This document shows, in pieces, positions 34,568 through 43,625 of a stretch of 64,000 nucleotides of DNA. How positions within the stretch are numbered: the first letter of the stretch is position 1; each line of letters starts with the position of its first letter. Source of the stretch: Pantoea agglomerans (GTDB lineage Bacteria > Pseudomonadota > Gammaproteobacteria > Enterobacterales > Enterobacteriaceae); NCBI RefSeq assembly GCF_021397715.1, contig NZ_CP090208.1:124001-188000 (forward strand), in the 5' to 3' direction. The notes under the pieces were generated by a model. It made no database searches and was not told the origin of the DNA. It was given only the letters and a program-made list of their open reading frames with translations. The translations under genes and the position numbers were made by a program.

Positions 34568-35749
34568 ATGCGCAAAATAATAGCCCTGGCCGTTTTATTT
34601 AATGTTTCGTCAGCATGCGCAAGCGGACTCTATCTTTATGAAATAGGTACTGATGATATAGGCCTGGCCGGTGCAGGTCAGGCGGCACGCGCCCAGGATG
34701 CCTCCACCCTGTTTACCAATCCTGCGGGCATGACAATGCTGCCTGATAAAATGCTGACGATGGGTGCGCAGGCCCTGTATGGCGATGCCCCTTATCATCT
34801 GGACGATGATGCTCTTCTCAATGGTAAAAGCCCCGGCAATGTCATTGGCTGGTTTCCCGGTGGTAGCGCTTTCTACACCCAGCGGCTATCGCCGACCCTC
34901 AGTGCCGGCGTAGGTTTTTACGGCAACTACGGGCTGGGTCTGCATTTTGGTGACTGGGCCGGGGAAAATTTGATCAAAGACAGTACGCTACTGGCGGTAA
35001 CCCTGATGCCTGCGCTGGCCTGGCAACTCAACGATGCCTTTTCACTCGGGGCCGGTGTCGGAATCAATTATGGCCTGCTAAAAATCAAGCGCGCCCGTGG
35101 CGACGAACTCTCCGATCACGACTGGGCTCTCAACGGGAAGATCGGTGCGCTGTGGCAGTTTACGCCGCAAACGCGGGCCGGATTAACCTATACCAGCCGG
35201 ACAAATTATCATTTCAACGTTAACACCACCGTCCGGTTAGACCAGCTTAATAACGCCCCATCCTGGACACTACCGATCGCGGCCACCGTCAATACGCCTC
35301 AGCAGATGATGCTGAGCCTGTTTCATCAGCTGAACGATCGCTGGGCAGTAATGGGTGATGCAGGATGGCAGGACTGGAGCGATTACAGCAACAGTGAAAT
35401 CAGCGTGGCGGGTAACCAGGTGGGCGACAATGGACGCCTGCGTGATACCTGGCACCTCGCACTCGGCACTCAATTCAGACTCACTTCTGACTGGACGCTG
35501 AATACCGGCGTTGCCTTCGACAGCAGCTTCTACCGCAATCAGCAGGATACCTCCCTGACCATGCCTTCCGGCGATACCTGGCGCTGGGGCCTGGGCGCAC
35601 GTTACCAGCTTGATCCTGCCAGCAGTATCGGCGCCGCCTTTGAATACGCCCATATTGACTCGTCACAGGTTTCATCGCCGCTAATTAAAGGGGGATATGA
35701 CAATCCAGCACTCTATTTCTTTGGCATCAATTACAGCCGGACATTCTGA
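34568..35749 (+). CDS. FadL/OmpP1/TodX-family outer-membrane transporter
   Basis: 393 residues with a signal peptide (RKIIALAVLFNVSSACASG). The mature N-terminus LYLYEIGTDDIGLAGAGQAARAQDASTLFTNPAGM is the typical FadL hatch region with the NPA motif. The rest alternates as beta strands and ends in an aromatic residue (NYSRTF), as expected for a 14-strand barrel. FadL homologues pass hydrophobic compounds such as long-chain fatty acids or aromatics across the outer membrane. The sulfatase starts about 105 bases downstream on the same strand, so substrate supply to that enzyme is a plausible role. Confidence 0.9.
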   Translation: MRKIIALAVLFNVSSACASGLYLYEIGTDDIGLAGAGQAARAQDASTLFTNPAGMTMLPDKMLTMGAQALYGDAPYHLDDDALLNGKSPGNVIGWFPGGSAFYTQRLSPTLSAGVGFYGNYGLGLHFGDWAGENLIKDSTLLAVTLMPALAWQLNDAFSLGAGVGINYGLLKIKRARGDELSDHDWALNGKIGALWQFTPQTRAGLTYTSRTNYHFNVNTTVRLDQLNNAPSWTLPIAATVNTPQQMMLSLFHQLNDRWAVMGDAGWQDWSDYSNSEISVAGNQVGDNGRLRDTWHLALGTQFRLTSDWTLNTGVAFDSSFYRNQQDTSLTMPSGDTWRWGLGARYQLDPASSIGAAFEYAHIDSSQVSSPLIKGGYDNPALYFFGINYSRTF

Positions 35750-35856
35750 CCCGGCATAACAAGGAGGCATCCGGACAATACATCATTTTTACGATCTGTA
35801 CGGACGGGCGAAATCTATGCCTTTCCAATGAGAGCCCACTTATCTGGAGCACAGAA

Positions 35857-37440
35857 ATGTCAAAAGTGCCATTTTGCAAATCGCTGCTCGCCTCAATGTT
35901 GTCTGTTGCTTGTTGTGCAACCAGCGCTTATGCAGCCCCGGCAAGTAATAGCCCGACGGCGCCGGAGCAAAACAATCAGAAACCCAATATCGTGGTTATC
36001 TTCGGTGATGATATTGGTTACTGGAATCTCAGTACCTACAACCAGGGCATGCTGGGATATCAAACGCCCAATATCGACAGCATTGCGGCTGAAGGTGCCA
36101 AATTTACCTCTTATTATGCTGAACAGAGTTCCACGGCTGGCCGCTCATCGTTTATCACTGGCCAGATGCCCTTCCGCACCGGGATGAGTAAAGTCGGTAT
36201 GCCTGGCGCGCCACAAGGGTTGCAGAAAGAAGATCCCACCATTGCCAGTATTCTCAAGCAGCTGGGTTATGCGACCGGCCAGTTCGGGAAGAACCACCTT
36301 GGCGATCGCAACGAGTTTCTTCCTACCGCGCATGGGTTCGATGAATTTATGGGGAATCTTTACCATCTGAACGCGGAAGAAGAACCAGAGAACCCGGATT
36401 ATCCGAAAGACCCGGAATATAAAAAACAGTTTGGCCCGCGTGGCGTCATTAAGTCTTCTGCCGACGGGAAAATTGAGGATACCGGCCCGCTGAATGTCAA
36501 ACGTATGGAAACGGTGGATGAGGAAACACTGGCGGCAAACAATGACTTTATGGAAAGACAGGTAAAGGCGAATAAGCCGTTTTTCACCTGGTACAACACC
36601 ACGCGTATGCATAACAAGACTCACATCAAACCGGCTGATAAAGGCGTAACCGGATTGGGTGACTATGCAGACGGCATGGTGGAACATGACAAAATAATCG
36701 GTGAAGTGCTGAAGAAAATTAAAGATCTCGGCATAGAAGACAACACCATTGTGGTTTACACCACGGATAACGGCCCGATGACGGCGACCTGGCCCGATGC
36801 CGGCATCACCCCGTTCCGCGGTGAGAAAAATACCGGCTGGGAAGGCGGTTTCCGCGTACCGGCGATGGTGAAATGGCCAGGACATATCAAGCCCGGAACC
36901 CTGATCAACGACATCTTCGGCAGTAATGACTGGTTCCCGACCCTGGTGGCCGCAGCGGGCGTGCCGGACATCAAGCAGCAGTTACTGAAAGGCTATAAAA
37001 CCAGTGCCATGACCTACAAAGTGCATCTTGATGGCTATAACCAGCTTGATTTCATTACCGGTAAAACTCAGGAAGATCCGCGCAAAGAGTTCTTCTACTG
37101 GAGTGATGACGGCGATCTGCTGGCGATGCGTTACGGGCGCTGGAAAGCACACTTTATGATTCAGGAACGTTCAGGCATGGATGTGTGGAAATATCCATTC
37201 GTGAAACTGCGTGTACCGTTGATCTTTGACCTGAAAATTGATCCGCTGGAAAAAGGGACCGATGGCATGGATTACAACCACTGGTTCTACGATCGTCTGT
37301 TCCTGCTGGGCGGTGCGCAAAAATACGCTGCTGAAATGCTGCAGAGCTTCAAAGAGTTTCCGCCACGTCAGAAACCGGGTTCATTCACCGTGTCTGATGT
37401 GTCGAAACTGATTGAGGAAGGCAGTCCGGCTACCAACTGA
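35857..37440 (+). CDS. Periplasmic Ser-type sulfatase (arylsulfatase family)
   Basis: 527 residues, signal peptide to about residue 27 (LASMLSVACCATSAYAAP). The metal-site pair D51-D52 in VVIFGDDIGYW is present, and the formylglycine motif is S92-T-A-G-R96, which fits [C/S]-x-[P/A]-x-R with Ser. A Ser-type sulfatase needs the radical-SAM maturase anSME, which is encoded just downstream. Later DNGPMTATWPDAG supplies metal ligands. It hydrolyses an organic sulfate ester in the periplasm. GGAG lies 8 bases before the start. Confidence 0.92.
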   Translation: MSKVPFCKSLLASMLSVACCATSAYAAPASNSPTAPEQNNQKPNIVVIFGDDIGYWNLSTYNQGMLGYQTPNIDSIAAEGAKFTSYYAEQSSTAGRSSFITGQMPFRTGMSKVGMPGAPQGLQKEDPTIASILKQLGYATGQFGKNHLGDRNEFLPTAHGFDEFMGNLYHLNAEEEPENPDYPKDPEYKKQFGPRGVIKSSADGKIEDTGPLNVKRMETVDEETLAANNDFMERQVKANKPFFTWYNTTRMHNKTHIKPADKGVTGLGDYADGMVEHDKIIGEVLKKIKDLGIEDNTIVVYTTDNGPMTATWPDAGITPFRGEKNTGWEGGFRVPAMVKWPGHIKPGTLINDIFGSNDWFPTLVAAAGVPDIKQQLLKGYKTSAMTYKVHLDGYNQLDFITGKTQEDPRKEFFYWSDDGDLLAMRYGRWKAHFMIQERSGMDVWKYPFVKLRVPLIFDLKIDPLEKGTDGMDYNHWFYDRLFLLGGAQKYAAEMLQSFKEFPPRQKPGSFTVSDVSKLIEEGSPATN

Positions 37441-37455
37441 TGCTCTGACCCCATT

Positions 37456-37479
37456 ACCGGGTGAAATCCTTCACCCGGT
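37456..37479 (+). promoter_or_regulatory. Intercistronic hairpin between sulfatase and its maturase
   Basis: Perfect 10-bp stem ACCGGGTGAA / TTCACCCGGT with a 4-base loop, without a T run. It begins about 15 bases after the sulfatase stop and ends just before the maturase ribosome site (AGGAGG), so it may protect the upstream mRNA or lower downstream expression. Confidence 0.55.
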
Positions 37480-37494
37480 TATCAGGAGGCGTTC

Positions 37495-38787
37495 ATGAAG
37501 TACAGCACTACTCTGCCGGTTAAGCCGCTTCCGACAGCGGAAAAGTTCAGTGGCAAAGGGCCGGCTTACACCCGCCGTTTTCACGTGATGGCAAAACCCA
37601 CCGGATCGCGTTGCAACATTGACTGTAACTACTGTTTTTACCTGCACAAAGAGCAGCTTCTGGAGCAGGACAGACAGAGCGGGATGAGCGATGAGGTGCT
37701 GGAAACCTTCATCCGGCAGTATATTGACAGCCAGGATGGCGAACAGGTGGTGTTCTCCTGGCAGGGCGGTGAACCGACCCTGATGGGACTGGAATATTTT
37801 GAAAAGATTGTCGTCCTGCAAAAGAAATATCAGAAGCCAGGTCAGCGCATTGAAAACGATCTGCAGACCAACGGTATTCTGATTAATGACCACTGGGCGC
37901 GCTTTCTGCGTCAGCATAATTTCCTGGTCGGCATTTCAATTGATGGCCCGGCTGAATTGCATGACCGCTACCGCGTAACCCGCAGCGGAAAACCGACGTT
38001 TGAAAAGGTGATGGAAGGTGTCGCTGCCCTGAAGCGGCATCAGGTCCCATTTAATGCGCTGGTGACGGTCAACCGCACCAATGCCCGCTTCCCGCTGGAG
38101 GTTTATCGCTTTCTGACCCGTGAGCTGGGCGCGACATACATCCAGTTCAATCCCTGCGTTGAGCCGGTCGATTTTAAACAAACGGCACCGCAGTTCTGGC
38201 GGGATGACACCATACCGGTTATCGGGACCCGCCGCGCCAGACCCGGCGATCTCGACTCGATTGTCACCGACTGGTCAGTTGATCCGGATGACTGGGGCCG
38301 ATTTCTGATTGCGGTGTTCGAGGAGTGGGTGAACAACGATTTAGGCCGCGTTCAGGTCAACCTGTTTGAAACCGCAGTGGCGCAGACCATGGGCATGCCA
38401 GCGCAGATTTGTATCACGTCAGAGTTCTGCGGCAAAGGGCTGGCGATTGAAAAAAACGGCGACATCTTTTCCTGCGATCACTACGTCTATCCCGAATATA
38501 AATTAGGCAATGTACAGAATACGAAGCTGGCGCACATGGCCTTTTCCGAGCGACAAAAGGCTTTTGGTCTGGGTAAACGCGATACGCTGCCCGCTGCCTG
38601 CAAACGCTGCCCCTACCTGAAACTCTGCTACGGCGAATGCCCGAAAAACCGCATCGTCAGGAGCGAGGAAGGTGAACTGGGGATGAATTATCTCTGTCCC
38701 GGCATCAAAGCCTTTTTTAGCTATGCGCAGCCGATGCTGGTTGGCATCGCGACGCTGCTGAAACGTCAGACGATGGAACCTGCATAA
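37495..38787 (+). CDS. Anaerobic sulfatase-maturating radical-SAM enzyme (anSME)
   Basis: 430 residues. The radical-SAM cluster motif is C40-x3-C44-x2-C47 (SRCNIDCNYCFYL). The C-terminal SPASM-type Cys set is present: CITSEFCGKG, DIFSCDHYVYPE, CKRCPYLKLCYGECPKNR and YLCPG, for two auxiliary clusters. It converts the sulfatase active-site Ser (or Cys) to formylglycine without oxygen, acting in the cytoplasm before export. Like AslB/AtsB. It follows the sulfatase with 54 bases between, AGGAGG at its start, and overlaps the MoxR gene by one base. Confidence 0.93.
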   Translation: MKYSTTLPVKPLPTAEKFSGKGPAYTRRFHVMAKPTGSRCNIDCNYCFYLHKEQLLEQDRQSGMSDEVLETFIRQYIDSQDGEQVVFSWQGGEPTLMGLEYFEKIVVLQKKYQKPGQRIENDLQTNGILINDHWARFLRQHNFLVGISIDGPAELHDRYRVTRSGKPTFEKVMEGVAALKRHQVPFNALVTVNRTNARFPLEVYRFLTRELGATYIQFNPCVEPVDFKQTAPQFWRDDTIPVIGTRRARPGDLDSIVTDWSVDPDDWGRFLIAVFEEWVNNDLGRVQVNLFETAVAQTMGMPAQICITSEFCGKGLAIEKNGDIFSCDHYVYPEYKLGNVQNTKLAHMAFSERQKAFGLGKRDTLPAACKRCPYLKLCYGECPKNRIVRSEEGELGMNYLCPGIKAFFSYAQPMLVGIATLLKRQTMEPA

Positions 38788-39785
38788 TGACAAATCGTGA
38801 AAAGCTGCTGGCGCTGGAAGCCAGTATGAATAAACAGGTCATCGGACAGCAGGAGCTGGTACGAATGCTGATCGTCGCCTTGTTGTGTGACGGTCATGTG
38901 CTGCTGGAAGGGTTGCCAGGCCTGGCGAAAACCCGTGCGGTGCGTGAGCTGGCACGCCATATCGAAGGCGAATTTCGCCGCATTCAGTTCACCCCTGATC
39001 TGCTGCCGTCAGACATTACCGGCAGCGAAATCTATCAGCAAAATGCCACGCGCGAAGAAGATCAATTTCGGTTTCGTCCTGGCCCGGTGTTCGGCAATAT
39101 TATCCTCGCCGATGAGATCAACCGCGCCTCAGCCCGCGTGCAGTCAGCGCTGCTGGAGGCGATGGAAGAGCGTCACGTGACCGTCGCGGGCAACACCTGG
39201 CCGCTGCCCGGCGTATTTATGGTGCTGGCGACACAAAACCCGGTCGATCAGGAAGGCACCTGGCCCTTACCTGAAGCCCAGCTTGATCGCTTTCTGATGA
39301 AGGTGATTGTCGATTATCCCTCGAAAGAAAATGAGCAGTTAGTGATGCAGCTGGTGCGCGCTGAGCAACAGGCAAAATACCAGCAAAGTCAGCCTGACAA
39401 TCCCACACCCGAAACCGAGCTGTTACTGATCAGCCAGCTGGATATCGCTGACTGCTGGCGTGAAATTGCCACGGTTTACGTAGCGCCAACCGTAGAACAG
39501 TACATCGTCAATCTGGTGGAAATGACCCGTCATCCCGACCAGGTCAGTGACATTTTTGCCAGTTATATCAGCCTCGGCATCAGCCCGCGCGGTACGCTGG
39601 CACTGGATCGCTGTGGCCGCGCCTGCGCATGGCTGGATGGACGTGATGCGGTGTTACCCGAAGATATTCAACGCATCGCACCGGCCGTGCTGCGCCATCG
39701 ACTGCTGCTGAGCTATCAGGCAAATGCTGATAACTGCACGGCCGATCAGGCGATCGCGATGCTCCTTGACGCAGTGGTGGCGTGA
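38787..39785 (+). CDS. MoxR-family AAA+ ATPase
   Basis: 332 residues. Walker A EGLPGLAKTR at 41-50, Walker B IILADEINRAS with sensor region VLATQNPVDQEGTWPLPEAQLDRF. MoxR proteins act as chaperones that insert cofactors or remodel partner proteins, generally with VWA-domain proteins. Its ATG shares a base with the stop of the anSME gene and its stop overlaps the DUF58 start, so translation is coupled along the operon. The link to sulfatase maturation is inference from position. Confidence 0.93.
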   Translation: MTNREKLLALEASMNKQVIGQQELVRMLIVALLCDGHVLLEGLPGLAKTRAVRELARHIEGEFRRIQFTPDLLPSDITGSEIYQQNATREEDQFRFRPGPVFGNIILADEINRASARVQSALLEAMEERHVTVAGNTWPLPGVFMVLATQNPVDQEGTWPLPEAQLDRFLMKVIVDYPSKENEQLVMQLVRAEQQAKYQQSQPDNPTPETELLLISQLDIADCWREIATVYVAPTVEQYIVNLVEMTRHPDQVSDIFASYISLGISPRGTLALDRCGRACAWLDGRDAVLPEDIQRIAPAVLRHRLLLSYQANADNCTADQAIAMLLDAVVA

Positions 39786-40711
39786 TGTCCCAGCCGCTGA
39801 CGCTTGAACTGGCTGATCTGATGGCGCTGGCGGGTGACGCACAGCGACTGAATAATCCGCCGGGACAAATTCCCCCTGGCGCGTTAACCGGGGAGCGCGT
39901 CTCCCGCCAGCAAGGCCGTGGCCTCAACTTCGACAGTCTGCGCCGCTACCAGCCCGGTGATGACGTCAGGCTGATTGACTGGAAAGCCACCGCACGCCTG
40001 CGCTCACCCTGGATTCGCCTCTACAATGAGGAGCGCGAACGACCGGTCTTCATCCTGGTGGATCAGCGTCTGGAGATGTACTTCGGTACCCGCTTTCAGA
40101 TGAAATCGGTGGCTGCGGGAAACATTGCCGGGTTACTGGCATGGCGAAGCTGGCATGATGGTGACCGGCTGGGCTGCGCGATACTGGGTGATGATGAGCT
40201 GGTCCTGCATCCCTGTCGCTCGCCAAAACGCAGCCTGATGCCGATTCTTACCGACATCCAGCGGCTGAATGCGCAGCTTCCTGCCCATTATGCGCAACAC
40301 CCTCAACAAACCGTTTCGCTGTCGGAGGCGCTGCAACGTATTGTCCGCCTGCTGCCGTCGGGAAGCTGGCTCGGGATCATCAGTGACTTTCACGATCTGG
40401 ATGCGCGCTGCGATGCGGTGCTGGCTCACCTGCGCCGCCGCTGTGACATTACCGCCTTTGTCACCCTGGACGATCTTCATCGCCGTCTGCCGCCGCGCGG
40501 TCAGCTGGCGGCTTATTACCATGACGTAAGCACCGCGCTGACGCTGACGCCCCACCTTAGCCGTCGCATTCAGCAAAGCGTCACCGGGCGTCTGTCGCAG
40601 CAGCAGCGCCGGTTACAGCGCGTGGGGATCACGGTGAAAACTATCGTGACGGGTCAAGCCGTGCTGCCACAGCTACAGCAGGAGGATGCGCATGCTGGCA
40701 AAAGGATTTAG
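39785..40711 (+). CDS. DUF58 domain-containing protein (MoxR-operon component)
   Basis: 308 residues from the ATG at 39785 (a GTG one codon earlier is also possible). The conserved DUF58 core is present: LNFDSLRRYQPGDDVRLIDWKATARLRSPWIRLY, followed by a VWA-like region (RPVFILVDQRLEM). DUF58 proteins accompany MoxR in chaperone modules. It begins at the MoxR stop and its 3' end overlaps the next gene by 20 bases. Confidence 0.9.
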   Translation: MSQPLTLELADLMALAGDAQRLNNPPGQIPPGALTGERVSRQQGRGLNFDSLRRYQPGDDVRLIDWKATARLRSPWIRLYNEERERPVFILVDQRLEMYFGTRFQMKSVAAGNIAGLLAWRSWHDGDRLGCAILGDDELVLHPCRSPKRSLMPILTDIQRLNAQLPAHYAQHPQQTVSLSEALQRIVRLLPSGSWLGIISDFHDLDARCDAVLAHLRRRCDITAFVTLDDLHRRLPPRGQLAAYYHDVSTALTLTPHLSRRIQQSVTGRLSQQQRRLQRVGITVKTIVTGQAVLPQLQQEDAHAGKRI

Positions 40712-41129
40712 CACACCGGAACTGGCGCATCCTGCTCTGCCAGCCGCCGCCTCATGGTTCCCGCTACCCGCTGGCTGGACGGTGCTCGGCATAATAGTGT
40801 TGCTGATCATTTTCATTGTCCTGTTGAACATGCTGGCGCGTTTTCGTCGCAACCGCTGGCGGCGCGAAGCACGTAAGCAACTGACCCAGCAACAGGTGGA
40901 TGGCTGGATAATATGGGTTAAACGGGTGCTTCTGGTGCAACATCCGCGCGCCCGGGTCAGCCAGTGGCAGTCGCCGGAACAGATCCTGGCGCAGACACCG
41001 CTGGACGAGGAGCTGCGCACGCTGCTGTGTCGCCGTTATTGTCAGCCTGACAATGAACTGGAGAGCCCTATCAATCAGCGTATCGCAACGCAGTTACGTC
41101 ACTGGCTGGAGACGCTGCCTCATGTCTGA
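40692..41129 (+). CDS. DUF4381 membrane protein (MoxR-operon component)
   Basis: 145 residues. One transmembrane helix (WTVLGIIVLLIIFIVLLNML), then a basic, helical cytosolic tail (RFRRNRWRREARKQL). The ATG at 40692 has AGGAGG seven bases upstream; the ATG at 40686 is too close. DUF4381 proteins are found between DUF58 and VWA genes in MoxR operons, where they probably anchor the complex. It overlaps the next gene by 8 bases. Confidence 0.88.
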   Translation: MLAKGFSTPELAHPALPAAASWFPLPAGWTVLGIIVLLIIFIVLLNMLARFRRNRWRREARKQLTQQQVDGWIIWVKRVLLVQHPRARVSQWQSPEQILAQTPLDEELRTLLCRRYCQPDNELESPINQRIATQLRHWLETLPHV

Positions 41130-42102
41130 CTTTTTCTCACGGATCGATTTTGCCTGGCCGTGGGCGGGTGTGCTGCTGTTTTTACCGCTGCTGACCCACT
41201 ATCTGCTGCCAGCAAAGCAACCGGTGACTGAACAGGTCCGGGTGCCCTTTTTACCCGAACTGGCTGAAGCCCTGCAGCTTTCAGCCCCGGCACCGCAGGC
41301 CAGCTGGCGTCACCGGCTGCTGTTCTGGGCAGTCTGGTGCTTAATGATTGTCGCACTGGCCCGGCCCGAATATCTGTTGCCACCAAAAACAATAATAAAA
41401 CCGATGCGCAATATCGTACTGATTCTGGATGTCTCCGGATCGATGGAGAAGAACGATGGTCAGAACGGACAGACGCGTTTACAGGCAGTACAGCAAACGG
41501 TGCGCACCTTTATCAGCCAGCGCAAAAACGATCGCATCGGTCTGGTGATTTTTGCCAGCCAGGCGTGGCCTTTTGCGCCGATCAGCGAAGACAAGCAGGC
41601 GCTGCAGGCACGCATCAGCCAGCTCGCGTCGGGCATGATTGGGCAGCAGACTGCAGTGGGTGATGCGCTGGGCGTGGCGGTCAAACTACTGGATCAGAGC
41701 CTTGACGCTGACGCGTCCAAAATGGCGATTCTGCTGACCGATGGCAATGACACTGCTTCTCAACTGGAGCCCAGGCTCGCGGCTCAGCTGGCCGCTACGC
41801 ATCACGTTAGGGTGCACACCATCGCCTTTGGTGACGTCAATAGTCACGGCGAAGATTAAGTCGATACGGTGCTGCTGGACAACATCGCCAGTATCACCGG
41901 CGGTAACGCCTGGCGTGCAGCGACGAACCGCGATGCGCTGGCGCAGGTCTGGCAGCAAATTGATGCTCAGACGCCGGAACAGGTCAAAACGCTGGGCTTA
42001 TCCTGGCATCGGCCGCTGTTCGTCTGGCCGTTGACCGCTGCGCTGCTGCTGTTACTGCTGTTTGCCATCGGCAGCACGATGATGAAGAGGCGACGCGCAT
42101 GA
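41122..42102 (+). pseudogene. BatA-like VWA membrane protein split by in-frame TAA
   Basis: Reading frame of 326 codons with TAA at codon 246 (41857-41859). Before the stop: membrane helix segments (AGVLLFLPLLTHYLLP; LLFWAVWCLMIVALA) and a VWA domain with intact MIDAS D103-V-S105-G-S107 and LLTDGND. After the stop the same frame continues with VDTVLLDNIASITGGNAWRA and ends with the C-terminal membrane helix LFVWPLTAALLLLLLFAIG. Without readthrough the 245-residue product lacks the end of the VWA fold and the last helix. The neighbouring genes are intact. Could be a point mutation or a sequence error. Confidence 0.87.
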
Positions 42103-43625
42103 GTGATCTTCACTTCCTCTATCCCTGGCGATTACTGGGTTTGTTGCTCTGTCCGCTACTCTATTTTTTAGCGCAACGCTCAGCCAGTGCCTGGCATCGT
42201 GTCATGGAAAAACCTTTTGCCGCGGCGCTGATTAAAGGTCAACGCGTGCGTGCGCGTCAGGTGTTGCCGTGGTTTTTTGGTTTGGGAATCCTGGCGTTAG
42301 CCGGTCCGAGCTGGCAACGCGACCTGCCCGCCGCATTCACGCCCGAAAATAATGTGATGGTGATCATGCAGCAGGATCTCAGCATGCTGGCGCAGGATGT
42401 GCCGCCTGACCGCCATCAGCGCATGCAGCAGAAGATCGCCGCATTGATGGCACACATGCCCGGCAGCCACTTTGGTTTAGTGGTTTACAGCGCGAATGCC
42501 TGGCTGACCACGCCGCTGACCAGTGATGCCGATTTTTATAATCTGTTCCTGACGGCTCAGCAGCCGACGCTGGTGCCACAAGGTGAAGGATCGGGACTGA
42601 GACAGGCTGTAGGGCTGGCGCTGAAAAACCTGCCGGCTTCGCCCGAAGCCCCGCGCGCGCTGATACTGGTGGCTGACAATATTACAGCGCAGGACGCTGA
42701 CTGGCTGCGGCAGCAAAAGTTGCCGCTACAGATCTGGGTCGCGGGCACGGCAAACGGTGGACGGCTGCCGGAAGCGCAGGCGGCGCAAGGGATTGATACG
42801 CGTCTCGATGTCGCGCGATTCGAACAAATCCGTGATGGCGGTATTCCGGTAACGCTGGTCTCTGCCGATGACGGTGACCTTCGCGCGGTCAGCGATCATA
42901 TCCAGCAGAGTGTGACGGCGCAGCAGAATAGCCGACAGGACTTGCAGTGGAAAAACAGCGGCTATCTGTTGATCATCCCGATGCTGCTGCTTCTGCTGCT
43001 CTGGCGACAGCAGCTATTCTGCCTGACGGTGATGGTGCTGCCGCTGCTCGCCTGGTCACCTGGCAGTTCAGCGGCACTGCTGGATGCCTGGATACGCCCC
43101 GATGTGCAGGGTCAGTTCGCGTTTGACCGCGGGGATTATCAGGCCGCTGCCCAGCGCTTTCAGGACCCGTTACGGCGAGGTATCGCCTTTTATTATGCAG
43201 AAGATTATGTCCAGGCTCTGGGTGCTTTCCGACAGGTTCCAGCCAGTGCGGACAGCCTGTTGTGGATGGGTAACTGTTATGCACAACAGAAATCCTGGCA
43301 GCAGGCACTGAACAGTTATGATCAGGCGCTGAGTTTACGACCTGAATGGGAGATGGCTCAGCAAAACCGGGCAAAAATCGCGCGTATCCTCATGCAACTG
43401 CGGCAAAAAGAACGCGATCGTCAGGCCGATCAGCATGAGCAAAAGGATGAAGATCCTGACGCTATTAAGCACGATCTTAAACCCGATCAGGGGGTAAACC
43501 AGCTGGATATGAAGCCCATCACCGGGGCGGCACCCTCGGCGGAACAGTGGTACAGCAACCTCACGCTGTCACCCGGCGGATTACTGGAAAATCTCTACCG
43601 TTCAGCCCCGGCGGAGGCACCATGA
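42099..43625 (+). CDS. BatB-like VWA protein with TPR C-terminus
   Basis: 508 residues. N-terminal membrane segments (WRLLGLLLCPLLYFLA and LPWFFGLGILALAG), a VWA-like domain with an altered MIDAS (QQDLSML where D-x-S-x-S is expected, so the last Ser is lost), a hydrophobic region (LLIIPMLLLLLLW ... LTVMVLPLLAW), then TPR-like repeats between about residues 340 and 425 (YQAAAQRFQDPLRRGIAFYYAEDYVQALGAFRQ, WQQALNSYDQALSLRPEWEMA) and an acidic tail. It overlaps the previous gene by 4 bases (ATGA). Role by family: part of the MoxR-partnered membrane complex. Confidence 0.88.
   Translation: MSDLHFLYPWRLLGLLLCPLLYFLAQRSASAWHRVMEKPFAAALIKGQRVRARQVLPWFFGLGILALAGPSWQRDLPAAFTPENNVMVIMQQDLSMLAQDVPPDRHQRMQQKIAALMAHMPGSHFGLVVYSANAWLTTPLTSDADFYNLFLTAQQPTLVPQGEGSGLRQAVGLALKNLPASPEAPRALILVADNITAQDADWLRQQKLPLQIWVAGTANGGRLPEAQAAQGIDTRLDVARFEQIRDGGIPVTLVSADDGDLRAVSDHIQQSVTAQQNSRQDLQWKNSGYLLIIPMLLLLLLWRQQLFCLTVMVLPLLAWSPGSSAALLDAWIRPDVQGQFAFDRGDYQAAAQRFQDPLRRGIAFYYAEDYVQALGAFRQVPASADSLLWMGNCYAQQKSWQQALNSYDQALSLRPEWEMAQQNRAKIARILMQLRQKERDRQADQHEQKDEDPDAIKHDLKPDQGVNQLDMKPITGAAPSAEQWYSNLTLSPGGLLENLYRSAPAEAP

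Noticed and set aside
36145..36885. 246-codon minus-strand frame over the sulfatase
   Set aside because: Antisense shadow of a gene with complete motifs on the plus strand.
41869..42102. Open frame after the TAA read as a separate small membrane protein
   Set aside because: It is in the same frame as the upstream VWA gene and holds that protein's C-terminal helix; no ribosome site precedes it. Treated as the second part of the broken gene.
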